Shown: positions 1 to 9,952, counted from the first letter of the stretch. The stretch is 64,000 nt of DNA from Pseudomonas sp. MPC6 (GCF_006094435.1 NZ_CP034783.1:124001-188000); one strand, 5' to 3'. The notes: generated by a model not told the origin, from the sequence alone. Made by a program: numbers and translations.

Positions 1-424
1 CACGGTCGCCCGTATTGAACGCCACGGCACCTGCCAGATAGAGCTTGAGCTCGGCCGGCAAATCCGCGCCTTGAATCTCGACCTGACGGGCATCGGTCAG
101 GCTGCGCAGCTGTTTCACCCGTGCTTGCTGCTCTGCCGTCAAACCGGCCCGCTCTGCGTTGTCCCGCTGCTCGGCAAGATCGGGCGCATCACCATAGCCA
201 ACATTCGGATTGTGGGTGGCGGCCGTGACGTTCTTGAGCCCGGCGAGCGCCTGCCCGAGGCGATTGATCTCGAAGTTGAAGTTACCTTCCGGCAGCTCCG
301 CCAGCGATTGGCCACGGTTATCCAGCAGGCGCATCGGGAAGTCCGGCCCGCAGGCCAGCGCCGAACCCAGCGGCAGGCCGAGACTCAGGCACAGCAAGTG
401 ACGGGGCCAGTTACGGGTGAACAT
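1..424 (-). CDS. Hypothetical secreted protein, N-terminal part (runs off the left edge)
   Basis: The frame is open from ATG at 424 to the window edge, giving about 141 residues of a longer protein. The N-terminus is a Sec signal peptide: basic MFTRNWPRH, a hydrophobic stretch rich in Leu and Gly, then an ALA-type signal peptidase I site before CGPDF. The mature part is polar with no motif I can name. The start overlaps the end of the DUF3142 gene by 14 bp, so the two are probably translationally coupled and act in the same envelope process. Homologues may be annotated as outer-membrane assembly proteins, but I cannot confirm that from this fragment. Confidence 0.7.
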   Translation of the reverse strand, partial: MFTRNWPRHLLCLSLGLPLGSALACGPDFPMRLLDNRGQSLAELPEGNFNFEINRLGQALAGLKNVTAATHNPNVGYGDAPDLAEQRDNAERAGLTAEQQARVKQLRSLTDARQVEIQGADLPAELKLYLAGAVAFNTGDR

Positions 425-1607
425 TTGAAGCTCCTTGATCAATGTTTGCGCAACGCGCCCAACCGATGGCGCGCTGTCCGCCGGCCGCTATTCGACCGTC
501 ACTCAGGCGCGTGAAGGTAAGCAGATCCGGGCTCTGTTGCAACGCATAGCCGGCGAGGGCATCGGCGCCGTCGCAACCCTGCACCGCCAGTGTCAGGCGT
601 TCGGGCCAGGCGTTGTCGAGATTGCCCTGATTAACCAGGCTGATGTCATAAAGGCCTTCTTTCGCTGAAAGCTTCAGCGTCAGGCGACTGTCGAGCGCAT
701 CGCCGCGGGCCACGGCGCGCAAGGTGGTCAGGCTCCATGCCCTGCGGTCGTTGGCCAGCGGCAGACGAAACCAGATCAATCCGGCCAGATGAGCCGGAGG
801 ATCGTCGCGCAATTGCCTGCCGAGTTGGCTCAGTAGCTGCGGATCGGCCAACAGTTCCCGGCGCGTTCCGCCCCGCTCGAGGGGCACTTCGCTTTCCACG
901 ACCGGTGCGCCATTGTCCCCAGGCAACAACGCCACGCCATAGGCCGGCAGCGCCAGATAAAAAGGTTTCGAAGTGATGCGGCTCCAGGTTACGGCCCACT
1001 TTTTGGCCTGATCCGGGTCAAACAAGCCACTGCGCGGATCACTGACCGCGTGCACCTGCAACACACTGCTATCGACTGTGGATAAGAGCGCCGGCAACTC
1101 AGGGCTGTCGAGCCAGGAGGGCAAGGCAGTGATGCTCAATGGCAGTGACGCTGGCAGAACCGAGCGCAGATGCACAAGAAATTCCCGATAGGCCGGTAAT
1201 CGAGCATTGCCTGCATCGTGGTCGATTTCCACGCCGGCGAGGTTCAGCCCTCTCCCTTGCCAGTCGCCTAGGACCTGCTGGATCTGCGCAGTGACCTGGT
1301 CCTGGTCCAGCGATGGGAGCTGGCCATCGAGACGAACCACCGCTATCAACGGCCTGCCGTCACCTTTGAGCAACGCCGGATCAATGCGCGCCCGACTCCA
1401 ACCCGCCTGCGGGAACGCCTGCAAGGCCAACACCCGCAGGGTCGAGAAGTCAGCGCGGCTGTCCTTGATGGCGGTTTCATGGGCCGGGGTCCATTGTCGT
1501 TGCCAGACGTAGAGCTGCTGATCAAGTGGCAGTGCGTCCTGTCGTTCGCAACCGTTGAGCAATCCCATCGCTGCGAGCAACACGATCAATCGAGTCAAAA
1601 AAACCAT
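411..1607 (-). CDS. DUF3142 domain lipoprotein
   Basis: 398-residue protein that I recognise as the DUF3142 family, whose biochemical function is not established. From ATG at 1607 the N-terminus is a lipoprotein signal peptide: Arg6, a hydrophobic run, then lipobox LLNGC with the lipidated Cys at residue 20. AAGG lies about 9 bases upstream of this ATG. An in-frame ATG at 1646 adds 13 residues but its Shine-Dalgarno is too close, so 1607 is preferred. The C-terminal part has hydrophobic-strand patterns suggesting a barrel-like fold with acidic pockets (EIDHDAGNARLP). It overlaps the next gene downstream by 14 bp, consistent with a two-gene envelope operon. Confidence 0.75.
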   Translation of the reverse strand: MVFLTRLIVLLAAMGLLNGCERQDALPLDQQLYVWQRQWTPAHETAIKDSRADFSTLRVLALQAFPQAGWSRARIDPALLKGDGRPLIAVVRLDGQLPSLDQDQVTAQIQQVLGDWQGRGLNLAGVEIDHDAGNARLPAYREFLVHLRSVLPASLPLSITALPSWLDSPELPALLSTVDSSVLQVHAVSDPRSGLFDPDQAKKWAVTWSRITSKPFYLALPAYGVALLPGDNGAPVVESEVPLERGGTRRELLADPQLLSQLGRQLRDDPPAHLAGLIWFRLPLANDRRAWSLTTLRAVARGDALDSRLTLKLSAKEGLYDISLVNQGNLDNAWPERLTLAVQGCDGADALAGYALQQSPDLLTFTRLSDGRIAAGGQRAIGWARCANIDQGASNVHP

Positions 1608-1718
1608 TAACAGCCTTATCCCTGAAATGCGAAAAGGGCCGTTCATGGCCCCTTGTCGTTCTTGCCCCCTACCCTACTGAGGCCCCGGCTGATGGGCAAT
1701 GCTCACTGACAGGGCTCA

Positions 1719-3749
1719 TCAGATATCCAACACCAAAGGTTGCGAACCCTGGGCCGGAATTGCGCAACAAATCAGGACCTGACCTTCGCCCAGCACCTCT
1801 GCCGGCGGCTGTGGATAATGGACCTGGCCACTGATCAAGCGAGTCTTGCAGGTGCCGCAGGAACCGCCGCGACAGCTGAATTCCGGGCGCAGCCCACGGC
1901 TTTCCGCCAACTCCAGCAAACTGCCGCCGTTCGGGTGCCAGCGGGCCTCTTTGGCCGAGCGCTGGAACACCACGGGTACCGACGCAGTGGCCGCGGGCGG
2001 TTGATCGATGACCACCGCGTCAGGATCAGGCTTGCGACGCAAGGTCGAGGGGCCAAAGGTTTCGGCGTGAATCCTGGCATCACGGATGTCCAGATCCCGC
2101 AGGCTGTCGTATAGCCCCTGGGTAAAACTGCCTGGACCGCAGAGGACAAAATCCAGCTGATCGTAGTCCTCCACTTCGAGAACGGTCTTGAGCAACGCGG
2201 TGTCGATCCGTCCCACAAGGTCAAAATCCTCGCCCTCGTGAACCTCGGGTTCCGGCTGGCTAAGCAGGCGCAACACCCTCACTGCGTCACCTGCATCGTC
2301 GAGCAAGTGATCCAGCTCCGCCCGAAACGGTTGATCGGCCAAGGTTCGCGAACCCTGGAAAAACCAGGTCGGCCGAATGTGGCGAGTACGCAGGCCCTGG
2401 TAAACCACCTCGCGCAGCATCGACAGCAGCGGCGTGATACCGACCCCCGCCGCCAGCAACACCAGCGGCCGGCGTTCATGGGCTGCCACGGTGAAATGCC
2501 CTTGAGGCGCGCGGGCCTCAAGCAAATCACCCACACGAACCTGTTCATGCAAAAACGAAGAAACCAGACCTTCGCGCTTCACGCTGATGCGCAAAAAATC
2601 ATCGGACGGCGCACTCGACAGGCTGTAGGTTCGGATATGCACCTCGCCAGCAATAGTGAATCGTAGCGGCAGATGTTGCCCGGCCTGAAACACCGGGAAT
2701 CCGGCACCATCGGCGGGCTGCAGATAGATCGAGCGGATGGTGTGGCTTTCCGCTTCGATCCGCACCACCCGCAACGGCCGCCATTGATCGCCCAGGGCCT
2801 GGGCTTGCAGACGAGCCCGGGCCTGCTCCCAGGTACCGGTCAGCAAGCTGGTGGGGGAAACGCCATCGAAACGCCAGCGCAAAGCCAATGCTGCCGGGCG
2901 CCGTACCACGCTTTCCACGTCGAATGTCCAGAGGCGCTCCGCACCTTGAAAAGCTTCGACTTGCGGGCCTTCAAGGATGATTTCGGTGCGCCCGCTGAGC
3001 TGCAGCAGATCACCGGAGTTGAAATCGATAAACAGCAAACCGGCGCGAGGGTTGAGCAGCAGGTTGCCCAAGGTGTTGAAGAACAGATTGCCGGCGAAAT
3101 CCGGAATGGTCAGGCGATTGCCTTCCACCTGGACGAACCCGGACTGACCGCCGCGGTGCGAAACGTCCACCGAGCGCTGACCATCGACGTCCACATAGCT
3201 GGCGACGAAAAAGGTATCGGCCCCCCCGATCATGGCTCGAGCTGCATCATCCAGCCCGTCGAGGTGCTGGGCGGTGCGAGTCGACGGGTCCGCCAGCGGC
3301 ACCGAGCAAAACTGCCGCAATTGAATGTATTGCGGGCAATTGCCGAAGGACTGTTCCACGCTCACAGCGAAACTGCCGGCTGTCATTGAGTGAATGCGAC
3401 CGTTGATGCGGTTGCGCCGTCGGGTGTGCAGCTCGATGCCCAGCAGGCCGATCGCCGCGCCATCGCTCAATTGCGCAGGATCATCGGCACCGGGCAGGCG
3501 GCGAAATTGCAGCACACCGGGCTCGGGCGAATAAGCGAAGCCCGGCTCGCCCTCGATAATGCTGGCCCAGGGTTTACCATCGGCATCCACCGCGCCGTAC
3601 AACATGAACGGCAACTGCTGATAGAACGCACGGTGCTGGTCCGGCATCTCGGTGCGTATCACCCTGCGACCGAACGCGTCCATTCGCTCGGCAACCCCAA
3701 CGTGAGCCTGCAACTGTTTCTCGCCAGCATGCCAAGGCGAACGGTCCAT
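1719..3749 (-). CDS. Fusion oxidoreductase: PNPOx-like flavin domain, FAD/NAD reductase, C-terminal 2Fe-2S ferredoxin
   Basis: 676-residue soluble multidomain redox protein. ATG at 3749 is chosen because GGGGAG precedes it by 8 bases; a frame from 3857 would add 36 residues that look non-coding. Roughly the first 300 residues resemble the split-barrel pyridoxamine 5'-phosphate oxidase family. Next comes a ferredoxin-NADP reductase module with FAD motif RTYSLSS near residue 373, nucleotide motif AAGVGITPL near 433, and CGPGSF near 537. The C-terminus is a plant-type 2Fe-2S domain with CRGGSCGTC near 626-634 and a distal Cys in LICC near 661. Electrons would pass from NAD(P)H through FAD to the cluster; the acceptor is unknown. 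A GST and a LysR regulator lie upstream on the same strand, suggesting stress or xenobiotic metabolism. Confidence 0.85.
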   Translation of the reverse strand: MDRSPWHAGEKQLQAHVGVAERMDAFGRRVIRTEMPDQHRAFYQQLPFMLYGAVDADGKPWASIIEGEPGFAYSPEPGVLQFRRLPGADDPAQLSDGAAIGLLGIELHTRRRNRINGRIHSMTAGSFAVSVEQSFGNCPQYIQLRQFCSVPLADPSTRTAQHLDGLDDAARAMIGGADTFFVASYVDVDGQRSVDVSHRGGQSGFVQVEGNRLTIPDFAGNLFFNTLGNLLLNPRAGLLFIDFNSGDLLQLSGRTEIILEGPQVEAFQGAERLWTFDVESVVRRPAALALRWRFDGVSPTSLLTGTWEQARARLQAQALGDQWRPLRVVRIEAESHTIRSIYLQPADGAGFPVFQAGQHLPLRFTIAGEVHIRTYSLSSAPSDDFLRISVKREGLVSSFLHEQVRVGDLLEARAPQGHFTVAAHERRPLVLLAAGVGITPLLSMLREVVYQGLRTRHIRPTWFFQGSRTLADQPFRAELDHLLDDAGDAVRVLRLLSQPEPEVHEGEDFDLVGRIDTALLKTVLEVEDYDQLDFVLCGPGSFTQGLYDSLRDLDIRDARIHAETFGPSTLRRKPDPDAVVIDQPPAATASVPVVFQRSAKEARWHPNGGSLLELAESRGLRPEFSCRGGSCGTCKTRLISGQVHYPQPPAEVLGEGQVLICCAIPAQGSQPLVLDI

Positions 3750-3810
3750 AACGGCTTCTCCCCTGCGCCATCGACGCAGCGTGAACGACCCTTGTATCGG
3801 GCCGCCAGCA

Positions 3811-4437
3811 TCAGGCGGTTGTTTGCAGGCCGGCGACGGTACGCGGCATGCCGACAAAACCGGGCAAGGCTTCGATGCGCTTCAGCCAGGCGCGCACGTT
3901 GGCATAGTCTTCCAGGGAGACATTACCTTCGGGTGCATGGGCGATGTAGCTATAGGCCGCGACGTCGGCAATGGTCGGCTCGCTACCTGCCAGAAAAGTC
4001 GTATGAGCGAGTTCCTGATCGACCACTTTGAGCACGTCGTGGGAACGGGAAATCGCTTCTTCAGCGTTGTGGGGCGCGCCGAATACTGTGATCAACCTCG
4101 CCCTGGCAGGGCCAAATGCGATCGGCCCGGCGGCCACCGACAACCAGCGCTGCACCTTGGCGGCACCGACTGGGTCGACTGGCAGCCAGCGACCGTTGCC
4201 GTACTTTTGCGCCAGATAAACCAGAATCGCGTTGGAGTCCGCCAGTACCACGCCTTGATCATCAATAACCGGAACCTGACCGAAAGCATTGAGCGCCAGG
4301 AACTCCGGCTGCTTGTGTGCACCCTTGGCCAGATCGACAAAGATCAGCTCGGTCGGCAGTTGCAGCAGGGACAGCATCAACTCCACACGGTGAGCATGGC
4401 CGGAACGGGGGAAGTTGTAGAGTTTGATCGCGTGCAT
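3811..4437 (-). CDS. Glutathione S-transferase family protein
   Basis: 208-residue cytosolic protein with the two-domain GST layout. The thioredoxin-like N-terminal domain (about residues 1-80) begins [18 protein letters not shown] and contains the glutathione-binding elements GQVPVIDD, with a cis-Pro, and [16 protein letters not shown]. The all-helical C-terminal domain follows ([15 protein letters not shown]). Ser12 in PRSGH is a plausible catalytic residue. Length is normal. It lies 61 bp upstream of the fusion oxidoreductase and 131 bp downstream of a LysR gene, all on the minus strand, so the GST and oxidoreductase may be cotranscribed. The natural substrate cannot be read from the sequence. 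Confidence 0.9.
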   Translation of the reverse strand: MHAIKLYNFPRSGHAHRVELMLSLLQLPTELIFVDLAKGAHKQPEFLALNAFGQVPVIDDQGVVLADSNAILVYLAQKYGNGRWLPVDPVGAAKVQRWLSVAAGPIAFGPARARLITVFGAPHNAEEAISRSHDVLKVVDQELAHTTFLAGSEPTIADVAAYSYIAHAPEGNVSLEDYANVRAWLKRIEALPGFVGMPRTVAGLQTTA

Positions 4438-4568
4438 GGTCGACTCCGCAGGGTGGGTGGCGCTGTTCGGGAGAGATCAGCGCCGATGCCCGTTATCTTC
4501 CACCCGCAACCAAAACAATAGAATCACCAGCAAACGCAATCCATTATTTCAACCAGCGCAATAATTGC

Positions 4569-5471
4569 TTATCCCTGCAAGGCCGGGTGTTCGCGTAGCG
4601 CCTCCACGGCGAAATCGACGAAACTTCGAACTCGCGCGGGGGCGTTGCGCCCGCCCTGGTACACCACATGGATGGGTAATGGCGGCAATTCGAAGTCGGC
4701 CAACACGATTTCCAACTCACCGGCGGCGACTTTGTTTGCGACCTGATAAGACAGGACCCGGGTGAAACCCAGCCCCAGACACGCTGCAGTGATCGCCGCC
4801 TGATTCGCCGTCACCACCAATCGGGGCTCAGGACGAACACTGAGCGGTTCACCTGCGTCAAGAAACGGCCAGCTTCTCACCTGACCGATAGCAGACGTGG
4901 CAATCACCGGTGCCTGAGCCAGGTCGCGAGGATGTTGCGGTCGACCCTGGGCCATCAGAAACCCTGGCGATCCGCAAATCACCCGCCGCACTTCACCCAC
5001 GCGAATCGCGTGCTGATGACTGTCGGGCAACTCACCGATGCGCACGGCGACATCAACGCCCTCCTCGACCATGCTCACCACCCGGTCGACCAGCAAGCCA
5101 TTGATGCTGACTTCAGGGAACCGGGTCAGATACTCCACCATCACTGGCGTGACAAACAGCTCGCCAAACAACACCGGCGCGGTGATCGTCAATTGCCCAC
5201 GGGGCTGGGCGTGGCTGCCTGCCGCCGAGTCCTCGGCTTCCTGCACCTCGGCGAGAATCCTGCGACAGTCTTCCAGATATCGCTGACCGGCCTCGCTCAA
5301 ATGCACGCTACGCGTCGTGCGGGTGAGCAACAGCGTGCCGATGCGTTTTTCCAGCGCCGCCACCGCTCGGGTGACGCTGGCGGCCGACATGCCCAAACGC
5401 CGCGCCGCCGCCGAGAAGCCCTGATCCTGGGCGACGGCGGCGAAGACCTGCATTTCCTGGAACCGGTCCAT
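4569..5471 (-). CDS. LysR-family transcriptional regulator
   Basis: 300-residue LysR-type regulator. The N-terminal winged helix-turn-helix reads AAVAQDQGFSAAARRLGMSA and continues to TRSVHLSEAGQRYLEDCR. The rest is a periplasmic-binding-protein-like effector domain (about residues 90-295). ATG at 5471 has AAAGGA 9 bases upstream; a longer frame to 5495 lacks such a site. It precedes the GST gene in the same direction, whereas most LysR regulators are divergent from their targets, so regulation of the GST/oxidoreductase pair is inference. The inducer is unknown. Confidence 0.88.
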   Translation of the reverse strand: MDRFQEMQVFAAVAQDQGFSAAARRLGMSAASVTRAVAALEKRIGTLLLTRTTRSVHLSEAGQRYLEDCRRILAEVQEAEDSAAGSHAQPRGQLTITAPVLFGELFVTPVMVEYLTRFPEVSINGLLVDRVVSMVEEGVDVAVRIGELPDSHQHAIRVGEVRRVICGSPGFLMAQGRPQHPRDLAQAPVIATSAIGQVRSWPFLDAGEPLSVRPEPRLVVTANQAAITAACLGLGFTRVLSYQVANKVAAGELEIVLADFELPPLPIHVVYQGGRNAPARVRSFVDFAVEALREHPALQG

Positions 5472-5493
5472 AAGTGTATGTCCTTTCAAAATC

Positions 5494-5564
5494 AAAAAAT
5501 CGCAGCCTTCGGCAGCGCCTACAGGTGTGTTTCCTGTGAGTGCTGCGAAGGGTGCGATCTTTTT
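5494..5564 (-). terminator. REP-derived hairpin terminator downstream of glmS
   Basis: On the minus strand, 25 bases past the glmS stop, GATCGCACCCTTCGCAGC pairs with GCTGCCGAAGGCTGCGAT, followed by a T-run (A-run at 5494-5499 on the plus strand). An inner ACAGG/CCTGT pair extends the structure. The arms belong to the REP family with core CGCAGCCTNCGGCAGC seen again at 51300 and 57740, so a repeat seems to serve as the rho-independent terminator of glmS. Confidence 0.65.
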
Positions 5565-5589
5565 GGCGCTAACGTGACCTGTGGATAAC

Positions 5590-7422
5590 TTATTCCACCG
5601 TCACCGACTTCGCCAGGTTGCGCGGCTGGTCGACGTCAGTGCCTTTCAACACCGCCACGTAGTACGAGAGCAACTGCAGCGGAATGGTGTAGAGGATCGG
5701 CGACAGGATGTCGTGGATGTGCGGCATCTGCACGACGTGAGTGCCTTCGCCATTGGTCATGCCGGCCTGCTCGTCCGCGAAGACGATCAGCTCGCCGCCA
5801 CGGGCGCGAACTTCCTGGAGGTTGGACTTCAGCTTCTCCAGCAGTTCGTTGTTTGGCGCCACCGTCACCACTGGCATGTCGTTATCCACCAGCGCCAACG
5901 GACCGTGTTTCAGCTCGCCAGCGGGATAGGCTTCGGCGTGGATGTAGGAGATTTCCTTGAGCTTGAGGGCACCCTCCATCGCGACCGGGAATTGCGCGCC
6001 ACGACCGAGGAACAACGTGTGGTTCTTCTCGGCGAACAGTTCGGCGATTTTTTCCACTGTGCTGTCCATCGCCAGGGCTTCACCCAGGCGGCTCGGCAGG
6101 CGACGCAGTTCTTCGACCAGGGTGGCTTCAACACCGTCGGCCAGCGTGCCGCGGACCTGGCCCAGGGACAGGGTCAGCAACAGCAAGCCGACCAACTGAG
6201 TGGTGAAGGCTTTGGTCGAGGCCACGCCGATTTCGCGACCGGCCTGGGTCAACAGCGTCAGGTCCGATTCACGTACCAACGAGCTGATACCGACGTTGCA
6301 GATCGCCAGGCTCGCCAGGTAGCCCAGCTCTTTGGCGTTACGCAGGGCGGCCAGGGTGTCGGCGGTTTCACCGGACTGGGAAATGGTCACGAACAGGGTG
6401 TCGTCCTGCACGACGACCTTGCGATAGCGGAATTCGCTGGCGACTTCGACCTGGCAAGGAATACCCGCCAGCTCTTCGAGCCAGTAACGGGCAACCATGC
6501 CGGCGTGGTAGCTGGTGCCGCACGCGACGATCTGCACGTTGCGCACTTTGGCGAACAGTTCGGCAGCCTGTGGGCCAAACGCCTGGACCAACACCTGGTT
6601 CTGACTCAGGCGACCTTCCAGGGTGCGCTGTACCACGGCCGGTTGCTCATGGATTTCCTTGAGCATGTAATGGCGGAATTCGCCCTTGTCGGCGGCTTCC
6701 GCCCCGTCACGATATTGCACGGATTCACGCTCGACGACTTGGCCGTCAACGTCCCAGATCTGCACGCTTTCGCGGCGAATTTCCGCGATATCGCCTTCTT
6801 CAAGGTACATGAAACGATCAGTGACCTGGCGCAGCGCCAATTGGTCGGAGGCGAGGAAGTTTTCCCCCATGCCCAGGCCGATCACCAACGGGCTGCCGCT
6901 ACGGGCTGCGACCAGACGGTCCGGTTGCTTTGCACTGATCACCGCCAGGCCATAAGCGCCATGCAGCTCTTTGACAGTCGCCTTGAGGGCCACGGTCAGA
7001 TCGCCCAGATCCTTGAGCTTGTGCTCCAGCAGGTGAGCGATGACTTCGGTGTCGGTGTCCGAGGTAAAGACGTAACCCAAATCTTTGAGTTGTTCGCGCA
7101 GCGCTTCGTGGTTCTCGATGATGCCGTTGTGCACCACCGCCAGATCACCGGAGAAATGCGGGTGAGCGTTACGTTCGCAAGGCGCACCGTGAGTCGCCCA
7201 GCGAGTGTGGGCGATGCCCAGTCGACCGACCAGAGGTTCGCTTTCGAGGGCCTGTTCCAGCTCACTGACCTTACCCGGGCGACGCGTGCGCTCAAGCACT
7301 TCGTTGTTAGTGAAGACTGCTACACCCGCGCTGTCATAGCCGCGGTATTCCAGGCGTTTGAGGCCTTCGAGCAAAATGGCGGTAATGTTACGTTCTGCGA
7401 CTGCACCAACAATTCCACACAT
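5590..7422 (-). CDS. glmS: Glucosamine-fructose-6-phosphate aminotransferase (isomerizing)
   Basis: 610 residues, the normal length. It makes glucosamine-6-phosphate from fructose-6-phosphate and glutamine, the entry step to UDP-GlcNAc for peptidoglycan and LPS. The N-terminal class II glutaminase domain starts MCGIVGAV, with Cys2 as the nucleophile once Met is removed. Two SIS sugar-isomerase domains follow (ACGTSYHAG and [13 protein letters not shown] in the first; [19 protein letters not shown] in the second). The C-terminus LAKSVTVE is the conserved tail contributing to the active site. It lies one base after the glmR stop, so the two are cotranscribed. A hairpin terminator and a perfect DnaA box (5580-5588) lie just downstream; this region is also a typical Tn7 attachment target, but no transposon is present. 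Confidence 0.98.
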   Translation of the reverse strand: MCGIVGAVAERNITAILLEGLKRLEYRGYDSAGVAVFTNNEVLERTRRPGKVSELEQALESEPLVGRLGIAHTRWATHGAPCERNAHPHFSGDLAVVHNGIIENHEALREQLKDLGYVFTSDTDTEVIAHLLEHKLKDLGDLTVALKATVKELHGAYGLAVISAKQPDRLVAARSGSPLVIGLGMGENFLASDQLALRQVTDRFMYLEEGDIAEIRRESVQIWDVDGQVVERESVQYRDGAEAADKGEFRHYMLKEIHEQPAVVQRTLEGRLSQNQVLVQAFGPQAAELFAKVRNVQIVACGTSYHAGMVARYWLEELAGIPCQVEVASEFRYRKVVVQDDTLFVTISQSGETADTLAALRNAKELGYLASLAICNVGISSLVRESDLTLLTQAGREIGVASTKAFTTQLVGLLLLTLSLGQVRGTLADGVEATLVEELRRLPSRLGEALAMDSTVEKIAELFAEKNHTLFLGRGAQFPVAMEGALKLKEISYIHAEAYPAGELKHGPLALVDNDMPVVTVAPNNELLEKLKSNLQEVRARGGELIVFADEQAGMTNGEGTHVVQMPHIHDILSPILYTIPLQLLSYYVAVLKGTDVDQPRNLAKSVTVE

Positions 7423-7423
7423 G

Positions 7424-8200
7424 CTATTTCTCCTGACTGACAGCTGCGCAAATCAGCGCGATGCCGCGGGCCTGAATCTGATCCCGTGCCTCGAGCGGCA
7501 AGCGATCATCGGTAATTAGGGTATGGATGCTGCTCCATGGCAGCTCCAGGTTGGGAATCTTGCGGCCTATCTTGTCGGCTTCCACCATCACCACCACTTC
7601 ACGGGCGACCTCGGCCATGACCCGGCTCAGTCCCAGCAGTTCGTTGAAGGTGGTGGTGCCGCGTACCAGGTCAATGCCATCGGCTCCGATGAACAACTGG
7701 TCGAAGTCGTAAGAGCGTAGTACCTGCTCGGCAACCTGCCCCTGAAAGGATTCGGAATGCGGGTCCCAGGTACCACCGGTCATCAACAGCACCGGCTCGT
7801 GTTCGAGTTCGCTCAAGGCATTGGCGACATGCAGCGAATTGGTCATCACCACCAGGCCCGGTTGTTGGCCGAGCTCCGGGATCATCGCCGCAGTCGTACT
7901 GCCACTGTCGATGATGATTCGCGCATGCTCACGAATCCGCATAACGGCTGCGCGAGCGATTGCCTGCTTGTATCTGGAAATCGGTTGACCGAGATCGGCC
8001 ACCAGTTCCTGAGGCATGGTGACGGCGCCGCCGTAACGGCGTAGCAGCAACCCATTGCTTTCGAGCGCCGCCAGATCCTTGCGGATCGTAACTTCTGAGG
8101 TTTCGAAGCGTTTGGCCAGCTCATCCACACTGACTTCGCCCTGCTCATTAAGCAACGCGAGGATGTTGTGACGGCGTTGAGGAGTATTGCGCTTCGACAT
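7424..8200 (-). CDS. glmR: DeoR-family transcriptional regulator GlmR
   Basis: 258-residue DeoR-type regulator. The N-terminal winged helix reads [20 protein letters not shown], followed by the characteristic YGGAV segment and a DeoR C-terminal sugar-phosphate sensor domain ([23 protein letters not shown]). ATG at 8200 is taken as the start; a frame from a TTG at 8230 adds 10 residues. No strong Shine-Dalgarno is seen before either. Its place between glmU and glmS matches the gene called glmR in P. aeruginosa, where it is linked to amino-sugar metabolism. Stop and glmS start are separated by one base. Its promoter must lie in the DnaA-box-rich gap at 8201-8468. Confidence 0.85.
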   Translation of the reverse strand: MSKRNTPQRRHNILALLNEQGEVSVDELAKRFETSEVTIRKDLAALESNGLLLRRYGGAVTMPQELVADLGQPISRYKQAIARAAVMRIREHARIIIDSGSTTAAMIPELGQQPGLVVMTNSLHVANALSELEHEPVLLMTGGTWDPHSESFQGQVAEQVLRSYDFDQLFIGADGIDLVRGTTTFNELLGLSRVMAEVAREVVVMVEADKIGRKIPNLELPWSSIHTLITDDRLPLEARDQIQARGIALICAAVSQEK

Positions 8201-8279
8201 AAGTTTCGATTCGAAAGATAACGGAAGCAATCAAAACCTATTGTCGAAACTTCGTCAAGCGGGAAGTGATAAAAAGACC

Positions 8280-8556
8280 TGTGGATAACAGGCCTTGTGG
8301 ATAAAATCACTGCGGGTAAGTCGGGTCGCCGTATCGCTCGAGCCTATCAAGTTCAAGTGTTCATACACGCTGTGGATAACCAGCGATGTGGATAACTCTA
8401 GGCGGCGGGAGCAAGCGGGCCGGTGGTCAGACTTGCCCGCGAGGACAATTTTATCCACTGTGGATAACTTAGCTCTTCTTCTTTTTCTCTGGCCGCTTCC
8501 AACCGTCGATGTTTTTCTGGCGCGCTCTACCCACAGCCAATTGTGAGTTATCCACA
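8280..8556. promoter_or_regulatory. Cluster of six perfect DnaA boxes between glmR and glmU
   Basis: The glmU-glmR gap plus the glmU 3' end holds perfect TTATCCACA boxes (either strand) at 8280-8288, 8296-8304, 8371-8379, 8387-8395, 8459-8467 and 8548-8556. The first two pairs have starts 16 bases apart and the same orientation. At 8451-8467 two boxes overlap head-to-head as TTATCCACTGTGGATAA (the left half has one mismatch). The gap is not AT-rich, so it looks less like an unwinding origin than a DnaA-binding or regulatory locus. No other gene is seen at 8201-8468. Confidence 0.8.
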
Positions 8557-9836
8557 TTCTGCGTAACGGTCGAACCGGCCGCCGTGGTTGCCCCGGATCC
8601 GATATCCACAGGCGCCACCAACGAGTTATTGGAACCGATGAACACATCTTCACCCAACACGGTCTTCCACTTATTGGCGCCGTCATAGTTGCAGGTAATG
8701 GTACCGGCGCCGATATTGGTGCGTGCACCGACCTCGGCATCGCCCAGGTAAGTCAAATGACCTGCCTTGGCGCCTTCACCCAGATGAGTATTTTTCAGCT
8801 CAACAAAGTTACCCACATGTGCCCGGGCCTCCAGTACCGTGCCTGGACGAATACGGGCGAACGGACCGGCATCGCTGCCTTCACCGAGCATAGCGCCTTC
8901 GATATGGCTGTTGGCCTTGATCACCACGCCTTTGCGCAGGGTACTGTCCTTGATCACGCAGTTCGGACCGATCACAACGTCGTCTTCAATGACGACCTTG
9001 CCTTCGAGAATCACGTTGATATCAATCAGCACATCACGACCCACGGTCACTTCACCGCGCACATCGAAACGTGCCGGGTCTCGCAACGTCACACCCTGAG
9101 CCATCAAGCGGCGACCCGCGCGCAATTGATAATGGCGCTCAAGCTCGGAGAGTTGCTTGCGATCGTTGGCGCCCTGCACTTCCATTGCATCGTGAGGCTG
9201 TTCGGTAGCCACCACTAGACCATCGCTGACCGCCATGGCGATCACGTCGGTGAGGTAGTACTCGCCCTGGGCATTGTTATTCGACAGACGGCTCATCCAG
9301 TCGCCCAGTTTTGCGAAAGGCAGGGCCAGGATGCCGGTGTTGCCTTCGGTGATCGCGCGCTCGGCTTCGTTGGCGTCTTTCTGCTCGACGATGGCCGTCA
9401 CCTGCCCAGCGGTATCACGGACGATACGGCCGTAACCGGTAGGATCGTCCAGCTCGACAGTGAGCAAGCCCAGCTGTTGCGGCGCTACCTTGGTGAGCAG
9501 GCGCTGGAGGGTTTCGACCTCGATGAGCGGCACGTCACCGTAGAGAATCAGAACAGTGTCGGATTCGATGAACGGTACGGCCTGAGCCACCGCATGGCCG
9601 GTGCCGAGCTGTTTGTCCTGAAGGACAAAATTCAAATCATCGGCGGCCAGACGTTCACGCACCGCTTCAGCGCCATGGCCGATCACGACGTGGATACGCT
9701 GCGGATCAAGTTGCCGGGCGCTGTGGATAACATGGCCGAGCATCGAATTGCCTGCAATTGGATGCAGGACTTTTGGCAATGCCGAACGCATGCGCGTGCC
9801 TTGACCGGCAGCGAGGATAACGATTTCTAGGGACAT
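8469..9836 (-). CDS. glmU: Bifunctional UDP-GlcNAc pyrophosphorylase / glucosamine-1-phosphate acetyltransferase
   Basis: 455 residues, the normal length. GlmU acetylates glucosamine-1-phosphate and then uridylates it to UDP-GlcNAc. The N-terminal nucleotidyltransferase domain starts with [19 protein letters not shown], the UTP-binding signature, and contains GDVPLI. From about residue 250 the left-handed beta helix of hexapeptide repeats begins ([17 protein letters not shown]), with acetyltransferase residues in [14 protein letters not shown]. The C-terminal tail is basic ([11 protein letters not shown]). It lies downstream of the atp operon terminator and upstream of glmR-glmS, grouping UDP-GlcNAc genes. 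A perfect DnaA box lies in the gene at 9722-9730. Confidence 0.98.
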   Translation of the reverse strand: MSLEIVILAAGQGTRMRSALPKVLHPIAGNSMLGHVIHSARQLDPQRIHVVIGHGAEAVRERLAADDLNFVLQDKQLGTGHAVAQAVPFIESDTVLILYGDVPLIEVETLQRLLTKVAPQQLGLLTVELDDPTGYGRIVRDTAGQVTAIVEQKDANEAERAITEGNTGILALPFAKLGDWMSRLSNNNAQGEYYLTDVIAMAVSDGLVVATEQPHDAMEVQGANDRKQLSELERHYQLRAGRRLMAQGVTLRDPARFDVRGEVTVGRDVLIDINVILEGKVVIEDDVVIGPNCVIKDSTLRKGVVIKANSHIEGAMLGEGSDAGPFARIRPGTVLEARAHVGNFVELKNTHLGEGAKAGHLTYLGDAEVGARTNIGAGTITCNYDGANKWKTVLGEDVFIGSNNSLVAPVDIGSGATTAAGSTVTQNVDNSQLAVGRARQKNIDGWKRPEKKKKS

Positions 9837-9895
9837 GACTGGCTACCAATCCTGGGTGGTCAGCGGCTGCGACCAAGTTATGAATGTCGGAAAAG

Positions 9896-9924
9896 AAAAA
9901 AGGGTAGCCGAGGCTACCCTTTTT
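9896..9924 (-). terminator. Bidirectional rho-independent terminator of the atp operon
   Basis: AGGGTAGCC and GGCTACCCT form a 9-bp GC-rich stem around GA, flanked by A-runs on the left and T-runs on the right, so it can terminate on either strand. It follows the atpC stop by about 28 bases on the minus strand and separates the ATP synthase operon from glmU. Confidence 0.88.
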
Positions 9925-9952
9925 AATCAATCGCGCAACAAGCTATGGCCTT

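Noticed and set aside
5581..7440. 619-codon open frame antisense to glmS
   Set aside because: It mirrors the GlmS coding frame in GC-rich DNA, has no family resemblance or Shine-Dalgarno, and glmS is certain.
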